Shown here piece after piece: positions 1 to 10,869 of a stretch of DNA of 64,000 bases. Made by a program: the position numbers and the translations under genes. The notes beneath the pieces were generated by a model. The model made no database searches. It was not told the origin of the DNA and saw only the letters and a list, made by a program, of their open reading frames with translations. Source of the DNA: Taxawa tesnikishii (nom. ined.). Its lineage: Eukaryota > Ascomycota > Dothideomycetes > Dothideales. Within the stretch, counting starts at the first letter, position 1; every line of letters begins with the position of its first letter. Location of the stretch: contig JAPDRO010000001.1 in assembly GCA_030247885.1 (NCBI GenBank), positions 1,054,001-1,118,000 of the forward strand, written 5' to 3'.

Positions 1-1503
1 TCCAGGAGGCGCATGTCGGTGTCGGTATCGCAGGTGAGGAAGGTAGACAGGCAGTCATGTCTTCGGATTACGCCATTGGTCAATTCAGGTTCCTCACAAG
101 GCTGGTGCTTGTACACGGTCGTTGGTCGTACAGACGGTTGGCTGAAACGATAGCCAACTTCTTCTACAAGGCAAGTGTCTTCTGTCTCCTGCTTTCGGTG
201 TTTTGAAGTAGTGTACTGACCATCTCGCAGAATATCGTCTGGACTTTCGCACTGTTTTGGTACCAGATCTACGACAACTTCGATTGCTCATACGTCTTCG
301 ACTACTCATATATCCTGCTCTACAACCTTGCCTTCACATCCCTTCCGGTTATCCTCATGGGTGTTTTGGACCAGGATGTCAATGACAAGGTCTCGCTTGC
401 TGTGCCACAACTCTACAGAAGAGGTATTGAGAGGTTGGAGTGGACTCAGACCAAGTTCTGGTACGTTGACTTTCCGCCTTTCCGCGTCACGCAGCTCTGA
501 CTCTATGCAGGATCTACATGCTCGATGGAGGCTACCAATCAGTCATATGTTACTTCTTGCCGTACCTCCTCTTCCAGAACGCGACTTTCAACACTGAATC
601 CGGCCGCACTGTCAACGACAACAAGCGTATAGGTATCTATATCGCTAACGCAACAGTCGTCGTTGTCAACGTCTACCTCCTACTCAACACATTCCGATGG
701 GACTGGTTGATGGTCCTCATTACGGCTATCTCCCTCCTTCTCATCTTTTTCTGGACGGGAGTCTATTCCTCATTTACTGCTGGCTTCACCTTCTACGACG
801 CCGCTGCAGAATGTTATGGCCAACTTAGCTTCTGGGCTCTCACTTTACTCACAATCATCATCTGTCTCCTCCCTCGCTTCACCGCCAAAGCTTACCAGAA
901 AATCTTCATGCCGCGCGACGCCGACATTATCCGTGAGCAGATCAGCCAAGGCCGCTTTCGTTACCTCAAGGACATCGACCCTAGCTCCAACAGCCAACTC
1001 CTGCAAACGCAAGACAAGTTGACCGACTCAGCATCCAGCTCCGAACTTAGTAAGCCTACCGACCTTCAGAAGACTTCCCCAACCACCACCAGATGGACAG
1101 AGACGACGACCAGCGGCCAATTTACCCGCCGTCGATCGCCGCAACCGCCACAACGCGCAATCCGCGCTCCCACAATGGCAGCGATGGCACAGACTACACA
1201 GGCCACAGATCGAGCATCGAGCGCAGCTTCCCGCCTGTCGGCCAGGTTACGTCAAACCCGTCCCTCGACTTCCAGCGCGGTGGCCAGGCCAATATCGGGA
1301 GTCAGACCGTCACAAGACCGAGCTTTGACCATTACGACAGGCCGCGGCCGAGCTTTGACAGGTTCCGGACGAGCATGGACCGTACGAGGGCAAGCTTTGA
1401 GGCAAGTCGTGATTTCACATCGGCGGCGTATCTGTCAAGGATCGAGAGTAGTCATTCCGGGAGAGGCGGCAGGAGGGAGGATATAACGGACGATTTGCGG
1501 TGA
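1..1503 (+). CDS. DNF1: Phospholipid-transporting P4-ATPase (flippase), 3' part
   Basis: The 5' end lies outside the window. P4-ATPases flip aminophospholipids to the cytosolic leaflet of plasma and Golgi membranes. The sequence opens inside the P domain ([12 protein letters not shown], then [12 protein letters not shown]) and runs into the C-terminal membrane bundle. Exons are 1-170, 231-460 and 511 onward. The first intron (171-230) starts with GC instead of GT. After the last membrane segment the frame ending near 1049 must change to reach the typical Dnf1 tail with its repeated RPSFD/RASFE motifs, which ends at 1503. Either one base is missing near 1055 or a 53 bp intron (1050-1102) is used; I favour the missing base. 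The family call is firm, and DNF1/2 rather than another P4 class is likely from the tail. Confidence 0.9.
171..230 (+). other. GC-AG intron in the flippase gene
   Basis: The exon codons for FFYK end at 170. The intron reads GCAAGTG at its 5' end, has a CTGAC branch site near its 3' end and finishes in CTCGCAG. Phase 0 on both sides keeps the conserved NFFYK-NIVWTF junction. There is no usable GT donor that would preserve it. Confidence 0.75.
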
Positions 1504-2210
1504 CGACTCCCGCTCGAAAGGGGTGTTTGTTTGTTTGATTGTACAGAAGACTACTGGACCTGACCCTTTCTTACCTGGTCATGGAGCTGGAGCCGAAGGC
1601 GCAAAGGGGCGACTTTTTCGGGAGTTGGCAATCTAACGTTTCTGGGGGATACCGCGATCTTGGTGTTTCACTCCTTGTGTTTTGTTTGTTTTACGAAGTG
1701 TAAGCGGTATACCAGTCTCCTTGTTTGAACGCTAGAAACGAGTACCTTTGGCTCTACAACTGTACCGACGCGGGAGACAGTTGTTCGGGGTGTTGAGAAA
1801 TGGATTGCTGCTGTGTCTGCATATGGGCATCAAATGTAAATGGTACAAGCTAAATGAATCTGTTCCTTCGGTCTTCACTTCTTTGTCCGTGTCTCCTTTC
1901 TGTCTGGCTGTTGCATCTGCTTCAAAGAAGTGTTTGCTTGCTGGGCTCGCTTCCTCTGATTGGCTATGACCGCCCGCTTTCACATGCCAGACAAGACGCC
2001 TGTATTTGTGCAACATACGCAACGCGCCAGCCTTGACCTTTCCTTCCAGCTTCATCCGTCTTCTTTCTACCTGTTGCTATGATCTAAGTAAAAGGCTTCA
2101 CCGCTCACGATCCTTAAACAGAGCGGTGCCCGCTGCCACCTGCACAACGTAATAAACACACACTCTCTCGTAGATTCTTGCATACCGCGAAACAGCACAT
2201 CACGGACGAC
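1504..2210. other. Intergenic region, flippase 3' / SPP 5'
   Basis: About 700 bp between two genes on the same strand. It must hold the flippase 3' UTR and the promoter and leader of the peptidase gene. The short open frames on both strands show no protein-like composition. I see no repeat or RNA gene. Confidence 0.6.
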
Positions 2211-4355
2211 ATGAACATCAACTCCCCTGGACCTATGGCAGAACTCCTGGGTCAGCTCGCCTACGCCTTCAACGAGACCCAACCTTTCATCCCTATGTAC
2301 ACGCACCTAATCCTCTCGGCCCTATTTCCCATCATCACGGGCGCGCACGCCTCGCTCTCACGCCCCTCGTCTGCCGCTAAACCGACCAAGAGAAAGACCA
2401 AGGATGTCAGCACCTCAGACGACGAGGAAGAGGACGAAGAGACAGTGCAGAAAATGGAGGGTCTGGCACCCAGCGACGCCATCATGTTTCCGCTGTTGGC
2501 GGGCTGCACGCTAGGCGGCCTCTACCTGCTGATCAAGTGGATGGGTCCGGAGCTTCTGAACAAAATCCTGCGCTGGTATTTTGCGGCTATGGCTGTGTTC
2601 AGCGTTGCTAAGTTGGCGAATGATGCCATGGGTGTTGCGGAAGGTCTCGTCTGGCCGAAATATTATGTCGACAAAGGCAAGCTGTGGCATGTCAAGAGCA
2701 ACGAGAAGAAGGCTGTATCCGTGGGCTCTGAGGAGGCTCGTGGAAGGGCTAGGAAGGACAACGAGAGGGAGAATCCACTTCCAGGTGTCCTGGGTCGCTT
2801 GAACGTGGGCGAGAAGCTGCGGAGCGCCCTCTGGACTGTTCGTGACACGCCACGCCAGAAGTACCTCGTGCGGGCCTATGCCTCCGGGCTGACGGCACTC
2901 CGTCTCAAGCTCACTCTGCGTACACTTGTCTCCGTTCTCTTCGGGTTGGGAGCAGTGGCCTACTCTACCCTAGCCGTCACGCCCTGGTGGTTGACCAACA
3001 TCCAAGGCTTCGCGTTCTCGTACAGCGCAGTACAGCTGATGTCTCCTACAACCTTCTCAACGGGCTCACTGATTCTAGGTGCACTGTTCTTCTATGACAT
3101 CTACTTTGTCTTCTTTACGCCACTCATGGTGACCGTTGCCACCAAGTTGGACGTGCCTATCAAACTGCTGATTCCGCGGCCTCCAGAGCAGGGCCAGGAT
3201 CCCACCATTCAGCGAATGGCCATGTTGGGACTAGGCGACATCGTGCTGCCCGGTATCGTCATGGGGTTGGCATTGAGATTCGATTTGTACATGTTCTACC
3301 TCAAGAAACAGACTAAGCGCAACGTTGCCGAAGACACCACTACTGCTACGGCAGACGACAAAGCCCAGGACAAGCCAACCGCATCCACGCAGACCGAAGT
3401 CGTCAAAGCCACCTACCGCGCGCCCGGTTCATGGGGTGACCGCTTCTGGACTTCTTCGTTGACCGGTCGCTCCTTGCTCCCTGCCTCCGACCCCACTCAG
3501 CCAGGATCTCAGCAAGGAACGCCCATTGCCAGTTCTTTCCCCAAACCCTATTTCACGGCCTCCGTTATCGGCTACGTGCTCGGCATGTGCGTCACTCTGG
3601 GCATCATGCAAGCCTTCAAACACGCACAGCCCGCGCTGCTCTATCTGGTCCCTGGAGTTCTGGGTAGTGTGTGGTTGACGGCCATCGCGCGTGGGGAGCT
3701 GAGGGCTATGTGGGAGTTTACTGAGCTCGAAATCAGCGAGGAAACGGACGACAAGACGAAGGAGAACTCGGCTGCGAACGAGGGCAAGCAAGATGGAGAG
3801 AAGGAAAAGGAGAAAGGCAAGTCTTGGTGGAGCAACAGCTTCTTCGGAGCCGAGAAATCCGAGCGTAACGCCAAACGTTTGGAGAGAGCGCTCGCAAGCA
3901 GCGTTGCGCACGACAACGACGACGCGCGGTCGCAGAAGGACGGCGACGACGCAAATCACGATGCTCAGAAGGACGCTGCGAGCACCAAGCAGGACAATGC
4001 TGCCTTCTTCGCGCGCGACCGTCCAAATGAAATCATCTTCTTTTCCATCACGCGTTGTGCCACTCTTGGCGCTGCCCGGTCCCAGCAATCTAAGACAGCA
4101 GCTTCCGACTCGCAAGCGGTACCTACCAACCCAGCTTCATCTCGCTCTTCTTCTTCAGACGCAAAGAATGAGGTTTGTGCCGCCTCTCGCACGCCGTCGA
4201 CGTCGAGCTCGGACGACGCTGTCCTCGTGGCCGAGGCTGACGTCGAGGGTGGAGACGCTGCAGACAAGGGGAAGGGAGATAAGCACAACTGGAAGGAGGC
4301 TGATATTCCAGGTAAGGGCGACGAGAGAGCAGGGAAGAGGCTGAGGACGCAGTGA
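2211..4355 (+). CDS. sppA: Signal peptide peptidase (intramembrane aspartyl protease)
   Basis: A single-exon gene of 714 residues. SPP cleaves left-over signal peptides and tail-anchored substrates inside the ER membrane. The diagnostic motifs are present in order: FYD (catalytic Asp about residue 296), GLGD (Asp about 343) and the PAL motif (about 474), set in several hydrophobic segments. I start at the ATG at 2211; upstream in-frame codons contain no other ATG. The roughly 200 residues after the PAL helix are charged, Lys/Glu/Ser-rich and low in complexity, which is long for the family and may be regulatory or poorly conserved. An acidic stretch also sits in the first loop near residue 70. 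No frame break is visible. Family call secure. Confidence 0.93.
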   Translation: MNINSPGPMAELLGQLAYAFNETQPFIPMYTHLILSALFPIITGAHASLSRPSSAAKPTKRKTKDVSTSDDEEEDEETVQKMEGLAPSDAIMFPLLAGCTLGGLYLLIKWMGPELLNKILRWYFAAMAVFSVAKLANDAMGVAEGLVWPKYYVDKGKLWHVKSNEKKAVSVGSEEARGRARKDNERENPLPGVLGRLNVGEKLRSALWTVRDTPRQKYLVRAYASGLTALRLKLTLRTLVSVLFGLGAVAYSTLAVTPWWLTNIQGFAFSYSAVQLMSPTTFSTGSLILGALFFYDIYFVFFTPLMVTVATKLDVPIKLLIPRPPEQGQDPTIQRMAMLGLGDIVLPGIVMGLALRFDLYMFYLKKQTKRNVAEDTTTATADDKAQDKPTASTQTEVVKATYRAPGSWGDRFWTSSLTGRSLLPASDPTQPGSQQGTPIASSFPKPYFTASVIGYVLGMCVTLGIMQAFKHAQPALLYLVPGVLGSVWLTAIARGELRAMWEFTELEISEETDDKTKENSAANEGKQDGEKEKEKGKSWWSNSFFGAEKSERNAKRLERALASSVAHDNDDARSQKDGDDANHDAQKDAASTKQDNAAFFARDRPNEIIFFSITRCATLGAARSQQSKTAASDSQAVPTNPASSRSSSSDAKNEVCAASRTPSTSSSDDAVLVAEADVEGGDAADKGKGDKHNWKEADIPGKGDERAGKRLRTQ

Positions 4356-5139
4356 GCGCCTTGGAGGCCTTCCGTCTACACCGTCGGTCTCGTTCGGAGA
4401 GGGTCGTGGACGCATTATCTGAGAATAGACAGCACAGCGTTGGCGCTATGGGGTTTCCTGGCTGTGAGGAGCTTGTGTCACTGCGGCTTGTCTTCATGTC
4501 TGGCGAGAGAAGGCATGCTTAGCAGGAAAAGGGGAAATGCCGGCGAAGACAAAAAAAGAGGCGGGATACCAGATTCAGCGTAACGTGACCAAAGATTTTT
4601 CTTTTCTAGTGGAACGAATCAATGAATTCTCAATACATCGAAAACCCATCGGACGCCCGCCTTTGTGGATGAAGATGTATAGATATGTCCACGTGTTGCA
4701 GAATAGACAATAGAGGAGAGAAAGAGAAGAAGAGAAAATGAACAGGACCTAGGACAAGGTCGCGAGAGAATGAGAAAAGAGGAGTACTAAAACAGCTACG
4801 TATGTGTGTATATACGTGTGTATGTATCTCTGTGTGTGTATGTGTATAAGAGAGAAAGAGAGCGTATAAACAAAAACGCATGCACACCGACGCAGCTGTA
4901 CAATGAAATGACAACAGACAGCAGGAAACAAAACCCCGAGCCCAGGGAAAAGAAAAAGCGTGAACCCATTGCCCCCATCACCGTCTACAACCATGAGAAA
5001 ATGAATATGAACAAAGAAACCAGGTCTTACATCGTGTGTACCCCTTCATCGCCTCGAGCCCATTCATTCGTCGTCATCTTGCCAACCCTTCTCGCACTAG
5101 AGATGGATATGACAAAGTTGGAACAGTGGTTGCAAGAAT
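4356..5139. other. Convergent intergenic region with simple repeats
   Basis: This region lies between two convergent genes and should contain both 3' ends. It is rich in purines (AGAGAGAAAGAG) and has a TG/TA-rich microsatellite at about 4799-4850. Open frames here encode only simple-sequence peptides (YTHTHTEIHTH type) and I treat them as non-coding. Confidence 0.6.
4799..4864. repeat. Imperfect TATGTG/GAGA simple repeat
   Basis: The run alternates TATGTGTGTATA-like units with CTGTGTGTGTATGTG and ends in AGAGAGAAAGAGAG. This is ordinary microsatellite sequence with no sign of a transposon boundary. Confidence 0.7.
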
Positions 5140-6386
5140 TTACCGCGTCGGCGGCTGCTCCCAGTGCCGCATCAACTGCATGAGAGCCGCACTCCATTCA
5201 GCGACGAAGGCCGCCGCCAGCTGGCGCACATTTTCCGCACTCGGTGTATCGCCGCCCCACATCTCGGGTCGTGCGGCTTGGGCGTGTGCGTGCGTAGGGA
5301 TGAGCTGGCTGTTCCGTACGTGAGTAAGTTGAGCGGATGGAGAGTGGAGAAAGTGGGAGTGTAAGGTTTCGGAGTAATACAGAGAGAAAAGACACGAAAG
5401 TCGTGGAAGGAGTAGATAAGTCTGGAAACGGTGGAGAGGAAGGGGAAGGCGAAACTGAAGTAGGATGAAAGGAACGGACGGAGTGGAAGGAAAAGAAGTG
5501 CATAGGAAGAGAAGGATGGGGAGAAAGGATACTTACGCGCTGTGAACCTTGTTCAACACTAACCAGCAAAAATTCCAGCTCCGATTGCTTGCAGGATCCT
5601 GATACACGCGGCGTTTGGCGTCTTCGAGACATTCGCTGCTGAATGGATAGTTTTTTGTCAATGCGCGGAGTTCGGCGAGCAGAGTGTTGGAGTTTACGTA
5701 GTAAAGCCAGGCAGAAGTCATCGGCTCTGTGAGCTCTTTCTCGCCCGCGGACGCAAAGAGACGCTCTACACGGCGCAGCTCTGTGAGCGTGTTGATGCGG
5801 TGCGTCCGCAGGGCTTCAACCAGTTGTTGCTTTTGAGCCTGTCTGTGGTCAGTGACTGTTCGACTCTCGACCACTGTTAAGTATGTGTAGCGCTCGGGAG
5901 ATATAGTTGCATGGCGGCTGCAAAGAGCGAAAGAAGAGGTTTGGATGAGGGGCTTGTGTCTTGACTCACACTGCTCATACTTTTAATACCAGCCGTGTTT
6001 TGGAATGGCTGGCTGTACGTCCTCGGCGGTGGCACGTCGAATGTAACAGATGATGCTTCTGGGAGTTGGTAGACCGGTGAGAAAGGTTCACCGGACAAGT
6101 CGCTACCGCTGGATGCTTGATGTGCCGCTCGTAGAAAATTCTCTCCAACTGGTACAGGAATGCTCAGTTCAAAACCCGCTTCTGCTGTATCGTGCAAACG
6201 ATCTGATTGTCGTTGGTGCTGCTGCTGCCCAGATGAATGTCTTCGAAGCTGCTGTACTGCTGGTCGTAACGATCCGCCTGGAACGGTGAGATAGGAAGAA
6301 GGAGAAATGTTTTGCTGTCTTGTAAGGGATGTAGAAGGACTACTTGAGCTGCTCGGAGGACTGCTTGAGCTTGGAGGTAAAGACAT
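5140..6386 (-). CDS. Unrecognised three-exon protein, 295 residues
   Basis: I do not recognise the family. A consistent model exists: exon 1 6386-5970 (ATG, phase 0), exon 2 5838-5537, exon 3 5308-5140, totalling exactly 296 codons with the stop. Intron 1 (131 bp) starts GTGAGT and has a CTGAC branch site 12 nt before CAGACAG. Intron 2 (228 bp) starts GTAAGT. The first 140 residues are Ser/Pro/Gln-rich and probably disordered. The remainder looks folded and helical, with blocks such as QQLVEALRTHR, TSAWLYYVNSNTLLAEL and AAAFVAEWSAALMQLM. No signal peptide or membrane segment is evident. The exon phases and helical pattern argue that it is a real gene. Confidence 0.65.
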
Positions 6387-8190
6387 GTGGCGACAGGGAA
6401 GATTATATCAAGCCAGGCAAAGATGCATAATGACATTATATTCCGGATAAGGCATGAGATCCGGAAAAGAGGTCAATAAAGCCAACGCTTGCATACTTGC
6501 CTGGGCGCATGGCTGACTGAGGATTCGATTCTTCATCGTGCGTCCCCGGTCCTGCTGAGCACGCAGGGCTGAAAACCTACACATGCTGAACATAAAACAA
6601 TCCGTGCGCTGCTCAGTTCATCTCATCTTTGTAGATGGAGGTTGGAAGTAGCAGCAGTCGAACAGACTAAACCTGGAACTAAAGATGCGCCGCAGTGACG
6701 ACAGAGCGAGCCAGAGAAGGACATGAATAATGATCCAACGTAAGCTCTCGCGAATGGTAGTAAACTCCCGATTTGAAATTATGGGGAGCCAGAGATATAC
6801 GGACAAGAGTCCGTGCTGAGAACGTATGGAATAGCTTGCGGAGGAGGTGAAGAAGAGTCGTGGAGGGTACATCTCCCGTAAAAGTTGAATTCTCCGGGCA
6901 AGTCAACTAGCAGTCTATTGCAACACCTCGCCCCCCAATTGCGGTGTGTTTCGACGCCAGCTAGGCGAAGGGCTACGCTACGCTACGCCAGATCGGGCAG
7001 TAGGTTGTCGAGTGCTGAAGCAAGATGTGTCTTGTGTGGTGGGAGGGTTTCTCGGAACAGTTACACGGACTGTGGGTTGTAGTCAGCAAGTAGCAATGGA
7101 ACGTTGCAAAATAGAGGCAATGTAATAGACGAAACATGACAATGTTACGTGAGATGTTGGTTGTTGACGTAGGCAAGTGAGGCTCCGCAAGCCACACCCG
7201 GCGAGTGCTTACCCGATTCGAATATAGCACCGGAAGAGCCCGTACGCGTCCTGCATTACTGCATGTACTGCGACAATTTGAATGAAAGTTGACCATGGGC
7301 GTGCTCTATGCAAACCGCTCTCTATGAGTGCAGCGGCAATCACCAACGTCAATGGTGTTCGAATATTTCATGAGCCGAGAAACCAGCCAGATACCGTATA
7401 CAGCCAGATTACTGCGGGATTTCGTTCGCCGACAAACGAACAATGTATCGCTGCTGCATGAGCTGTGACAGTTATCCGAAACCAACGATTGCCCAGTCTA
7501 GACCTACGCTGCCTCAGCTCGACTGTCTCGGTTCAGGATCAAGCTTAAATTGATGCTTAGGGGGCCTTCAGCCGCTGTGCTTGTCTTGTCTTCAGCCGCA
7601 AGCTCAGGCTATCTTCCTCTAATATCCATCTTATCGGGCCTTTGTCCCGTTATCAGCCCCTGTTAGGGCTCTTGCAAACTGCTCATCTACTCTTTTCCTT
7701 GATCCATAGGCTATGCTTCAGCTTAAGCTTCTTCTTAGCTGCACTTGGGAGCTCTGCGGCTGTGCAATGGGCGGCGTTGCATATGATGCACGGTGCGGGC
7801 TTTTCAGACGGCAACTGCTGACTATGACGACCACGAATCATGTCCGGAGGCCCGAGCAGCCGTCGTAGGGCGTACTCGTATAAACCGATTCAATATCTCG
7901 ATCTCTATTTGGCTACTGGCCAAACCAATCTCCTCAACGTAAGATGTGGTCAGACGACGCGGGTTGATGTAGCAACAGAAAAGCACGATGACGAAAAGCT
8001 GCAACGAAGGTGTAGTCAGAAAGGAAAGCTGTATCCCCAGGGTATCATTGTAGGCAATCCATGTATCTAATCAATAAACCACGGCCGCCCCGTCGATGGT
8101 AGCATTTCTAGGGTATATCTGACGTAGGGAAACCGTGGGCATCATCAGGGCAAGTCGAAAAAGAAACCCAAGAACGGCAGAAAAACCTCA
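6387..8190. other. 1.8 kb gene-free stretch
   Basis: No convincing coding region on either strand. It holds the upstream region of the unknown gene at 5140-6386 and the 3' flank of the Mpv17 gene. The composition is mixed; the only structured segment is the inverted-repeat block at about 7533-7741. Short open frames here lack conserved-looking peptide. Confidence 0.55.
7533..7741. repeat. Possible degraded MITE-like element with imperfect inverted ends
   Basis: The left end reads AAGCTTAAATTGATGCTTAG, and the reverse complement of the right end reads AAGCTTAAGCTGAAGCATAG, with about 16 of 20 positions matching. The roughly 200 bp between is pyrimidine-rich and contains a hairpin-capable AGCCCCTGTTAGGGCT. 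No coding capacity and no clear target-site duplication. It could be an old non-autonomous DNA transposon or chance symmetry. Confidence 0.3.
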
Positions 8191-9264
8191 TCACTCCGTT
8201 CGCGTCTTCTTCGCGGCAGCAGTCAGGCTGAGGAAGATGCCCCATCCGACGCCGACGATGCCACCAAACACGGTACGACGCTCAACAGGGATGAGTGTGA
8301 AGCTGATGATCGAAACGGCCGGCCAGAGCTTGTTGCCTGCCTGGTAGAGAGACCAGGTGTCCTACGACATCCACATTAGCCATTGTGCACTTTGAGTGGG
8401 TCTGTGTTAGGCTCTGCATCAGGCAACGGTCACAGATGACCACACTGTGCATTCCTGGAAGACGTACATTCTTCACGTCGGCCTTGATCTTGTCGAGAGG
8501 CTCTCCCTCAAAGCACCGATCCCAGCGATAAACAACACTGTGTTGACGATTGCTCCAAGAGTCTGGTCTAGTACAAACTTGATCGCCGTATTGGTGACAT
8601 TGAGCTTCTTGCTGGTGTTCTTGTTCGGAAGGGCACGCTCAGCGATCTTCTCAGGCTTCTCGTCGCCATAGAACGGCTGGGACTTCTCGTTGTCATAGAG
8701 GGTCGTTTGCATCCTTTCCTGCGCGTCAGCGTAGAACGTAGAACCCTCGGCTACGCTGATGCGTCTTGCCTTGAGGTTGTCGAGGGAGGCTTCGTACTGT
8801 TTGGCTTTGGCTTTGACCGTATCAAGACCGTCCGTCGATGCTCGTCTGACCCTCTGCACGATATCGTTGTTGGCCAGTGCCGATGTGGCCGCCGATGCCT
8901 TCTCGTTGAACTGCCGCAGAGCTGGTGTAGCCGTCTCCTGGACAGACTGGACGGCTGGGTGTTTGGACAGACTATCGGTGGTTCCTGGTGCAGAGGGAGA
9001 TGTGTACCCAGGGAATGTGCGCTCCAGCCATGTCTGCCAGAGGTAGTTCGGAGGACAGGCGAGCAAAGAGAAGAGGACGAAGTGGGCTAATGGCACCGGG
9101 TCGATGGTGTAGGGCCGCTGCCGTGCGGTGTCAGCTCTATAGGTATGGTGCTGTGAGGAGGTACACACTTTTTCCTGGTAGCATGAAAGCAATTGGGCGA
9201 GCGTGTTGGAAATCGCGCTGAGAACTCCGGCTTGGATGGTAGCAGCTACGATTTGAGAAACCAT
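8191..9264 (-). CDS. Mpv17/PMP22-family membrane protein with large insert
   Basis: Mpv17/PMP22 proteins are four-helix proteins of mitochondrial inner or peroxisomal membranes. Exons are 9264-9169, 9117-8468 and 8361-8191, with introns of 51 and 106 bp. Family blocks are the N-terminal QAGVLSAISNTLAQ, the middle AHFVLFSLLACPPNYLWQTWLE, and the C-terminal KLWPAVSIISFTLIPVERR followed by VGWGIFLSLTAA. Between helices there is a hydrophilic, coiled-coil-like insert of about 110 residues (Ala/Lys/Gln-rich) that usual 200-residue members lack. The frame breaks at about 8505-8507: adding one G to the GGG run gives ALRGEPLDKIKADVKN and rejoins the C-terminus. With that base, about 305 residues. The precise substrate is unknown. 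Confidence 0.85.
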
Positions 9265-9805
9265 TGTTGGAGAAGGATGTGGGCTGGTAACACGGGGAAT
9301 GCGATAGAATGAGTGGATGAAACGCGATGTGCAAGGGTACTGCTGCAACAAAATTGGAAGATCTGGAGGACGAAAGAGCAGAAGAGTTGAGGATTCTATA
9401 CGCAGAGGAAGAAGAAGATAGGGATGAAAGAATTGTTGGCCGTTTCGCAGCAAAGGCAGGTGGTGACTGCTGTGTTGCTCTTGAAACTTCCCAATGACGT
9501 CGGTACACAAAATTCTGGGGGCCGGGCAATTCATGCGAAGTGCACAAGCGGCAGCAACTACTGCTTGGACATTATTTCGACAGTTGAGGTAGGCATGCGC
9601 CTGTGCAGGCACGTTCAGAAGAGTTCATGTATTTCATGTATTTCATTGGTCGGGGCAAGCCTGCGTTGGAGGCTACCATGTTTTCAGGAAAGAAAGAAAA
9701 TTAGGTATAATGAGCGTCATGGAGCAACTGCCTTGCTCGAATAGACATGATACGAAAAGCCTGATTCCAGGCAATGCTTCACCAACTAGTACCCATCGTT
9801 CTCAC
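9265..9805. other. Intergenic region between two minus-strand genes
   Basis: 540 bp that should carry the promoter of the Mpv17 gene and the 3' end of the DUF7598 gene. I see no RNA gene, repeat or coding signal. Confidence 0.55.
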
Positions 9806-10869
9806 CTAAGCCTTCCGTCTGAGTGTTTCGCTCTCGCCTGTCCTGCTCGGATGCAGAGCCGAATCTGGTCGCTGCACCAAATGCGCGAACTGTGGATTCA
9901 CGTTCAAGGGGCCGGAAATGTTGATCGGCAGTGGCGGAGCAAGGCTGTCGCGGTCCTTGTTTCTTCCACCAAACAGCTTCTTCCTGGTGCAGTTCGTTGC
10001 TCGTGAGTATTTTGACGATGGCGAATCCGGAATCTCGTCACGGACTGGAGAGTCCTTGGTAGGTGATTTTGTGTGGTACGACGGCAGGAGCGACTCACGC
10101 TTGCCAGTGAGGAAGCTGAAGGGGCTGGACGGCTTGGTTGGCGTAAATGGGAAAGACGTTTGCAGTGTTGGAAGCCCGGGAGCAGCAGCAGCGGTGATGT
10201 TGCTCGACATCGGAGTCTTCATTACCGCAACAGCACCGTGGGCGCGCACCTGCCGTGCCGTAATTCCTTGTAGGGCATCCCGGAACACATAGCTCTGTTC
10301 GCTGTCAGAGCCTGCTCAAGTTCAGTAGCGCACAATCACTTACCGCAACAAGGTTGATGAAGCCCAAGACAAAGATTATGATGCCCGAACTAATAACGAT
10401 GCGCCAGGCGCCGAGACCCAGGGATTCCTGACTTGTGGCTGCCTTGTTGAGGTTGCCCAGAATGTTTACACCGATAACGATCATGGCCAGCGCAAGTGCA
10501 ACAAAGCCGTGTGCTGGGCTCAACAGTGGCCAGTTGCGGGCAAAGTATGGACGAAAAAGCGACAGCTCCGACACTAGGAGAAACACTTGGACATTTCAGC
10601 TTCAGAGTCTTCAAAATGGGACAGCATCGCTTACTGCTGGTAATCGCGGTCACCACATGGCTGACAGCGTCGAAGAAGAAGAACTTGAGTCCGTCAGCAG
10701 ATGTACTACGCATCGAAAGATCTCCACACACCTTTGATGCCGTGCTCGTCTTGACCAGCATGACCACGCTGGCTGCGATTACTGCAAGCAATCCGGTGAT
10801 GTTCATGACTCTAATTCCGTTCAGGATGATATAGCCCGGACCGGCCAAGGACTTGGAAGATAAAGTCAT
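9806..10869 (-). CDS. DUF7598-type fungal four-helix membrane protein
   Basis: A predicted membrane protein of 305 residues with no known function. Four exons: 10869-10732, 10683-10635, 10585-10344 and 10294-9806, with introns of 48, 49 and 49 bp that keep frame exactly. Hydrophobic segments include GYIILNGIRVMNITGLLAVIA, FFFFDAVSHVVTAIT, FVALALAMIVIGVNILGNL and WRIVISSGIIIFVLGFINLVA. The tail from KTPMSS onward is Ser/Pro-rich and likely cytosolic. The blocks FFFFDAVSH, ARNWPLLSP-HGFV and NLNKAATSQESLG match my memory of the fungal DUF7598 family. The first intron ends in CTCAAG rather than CAG; retaining it would add 16 residues in frame. Confidence 0.85.

Noticed and set aside
1050-1102. 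A 53 bp intron joining the flippase core to its tail
   Set aside because: Possible but weak: it would remove protein-like codons ([10 protein letters not shown]), and a single missing base fits the window-wide pattern better.
4630-4994. Open frames over the TG/TA microsatellite
   Set aside because: Products are simple-sequence peptides created by the repeat.
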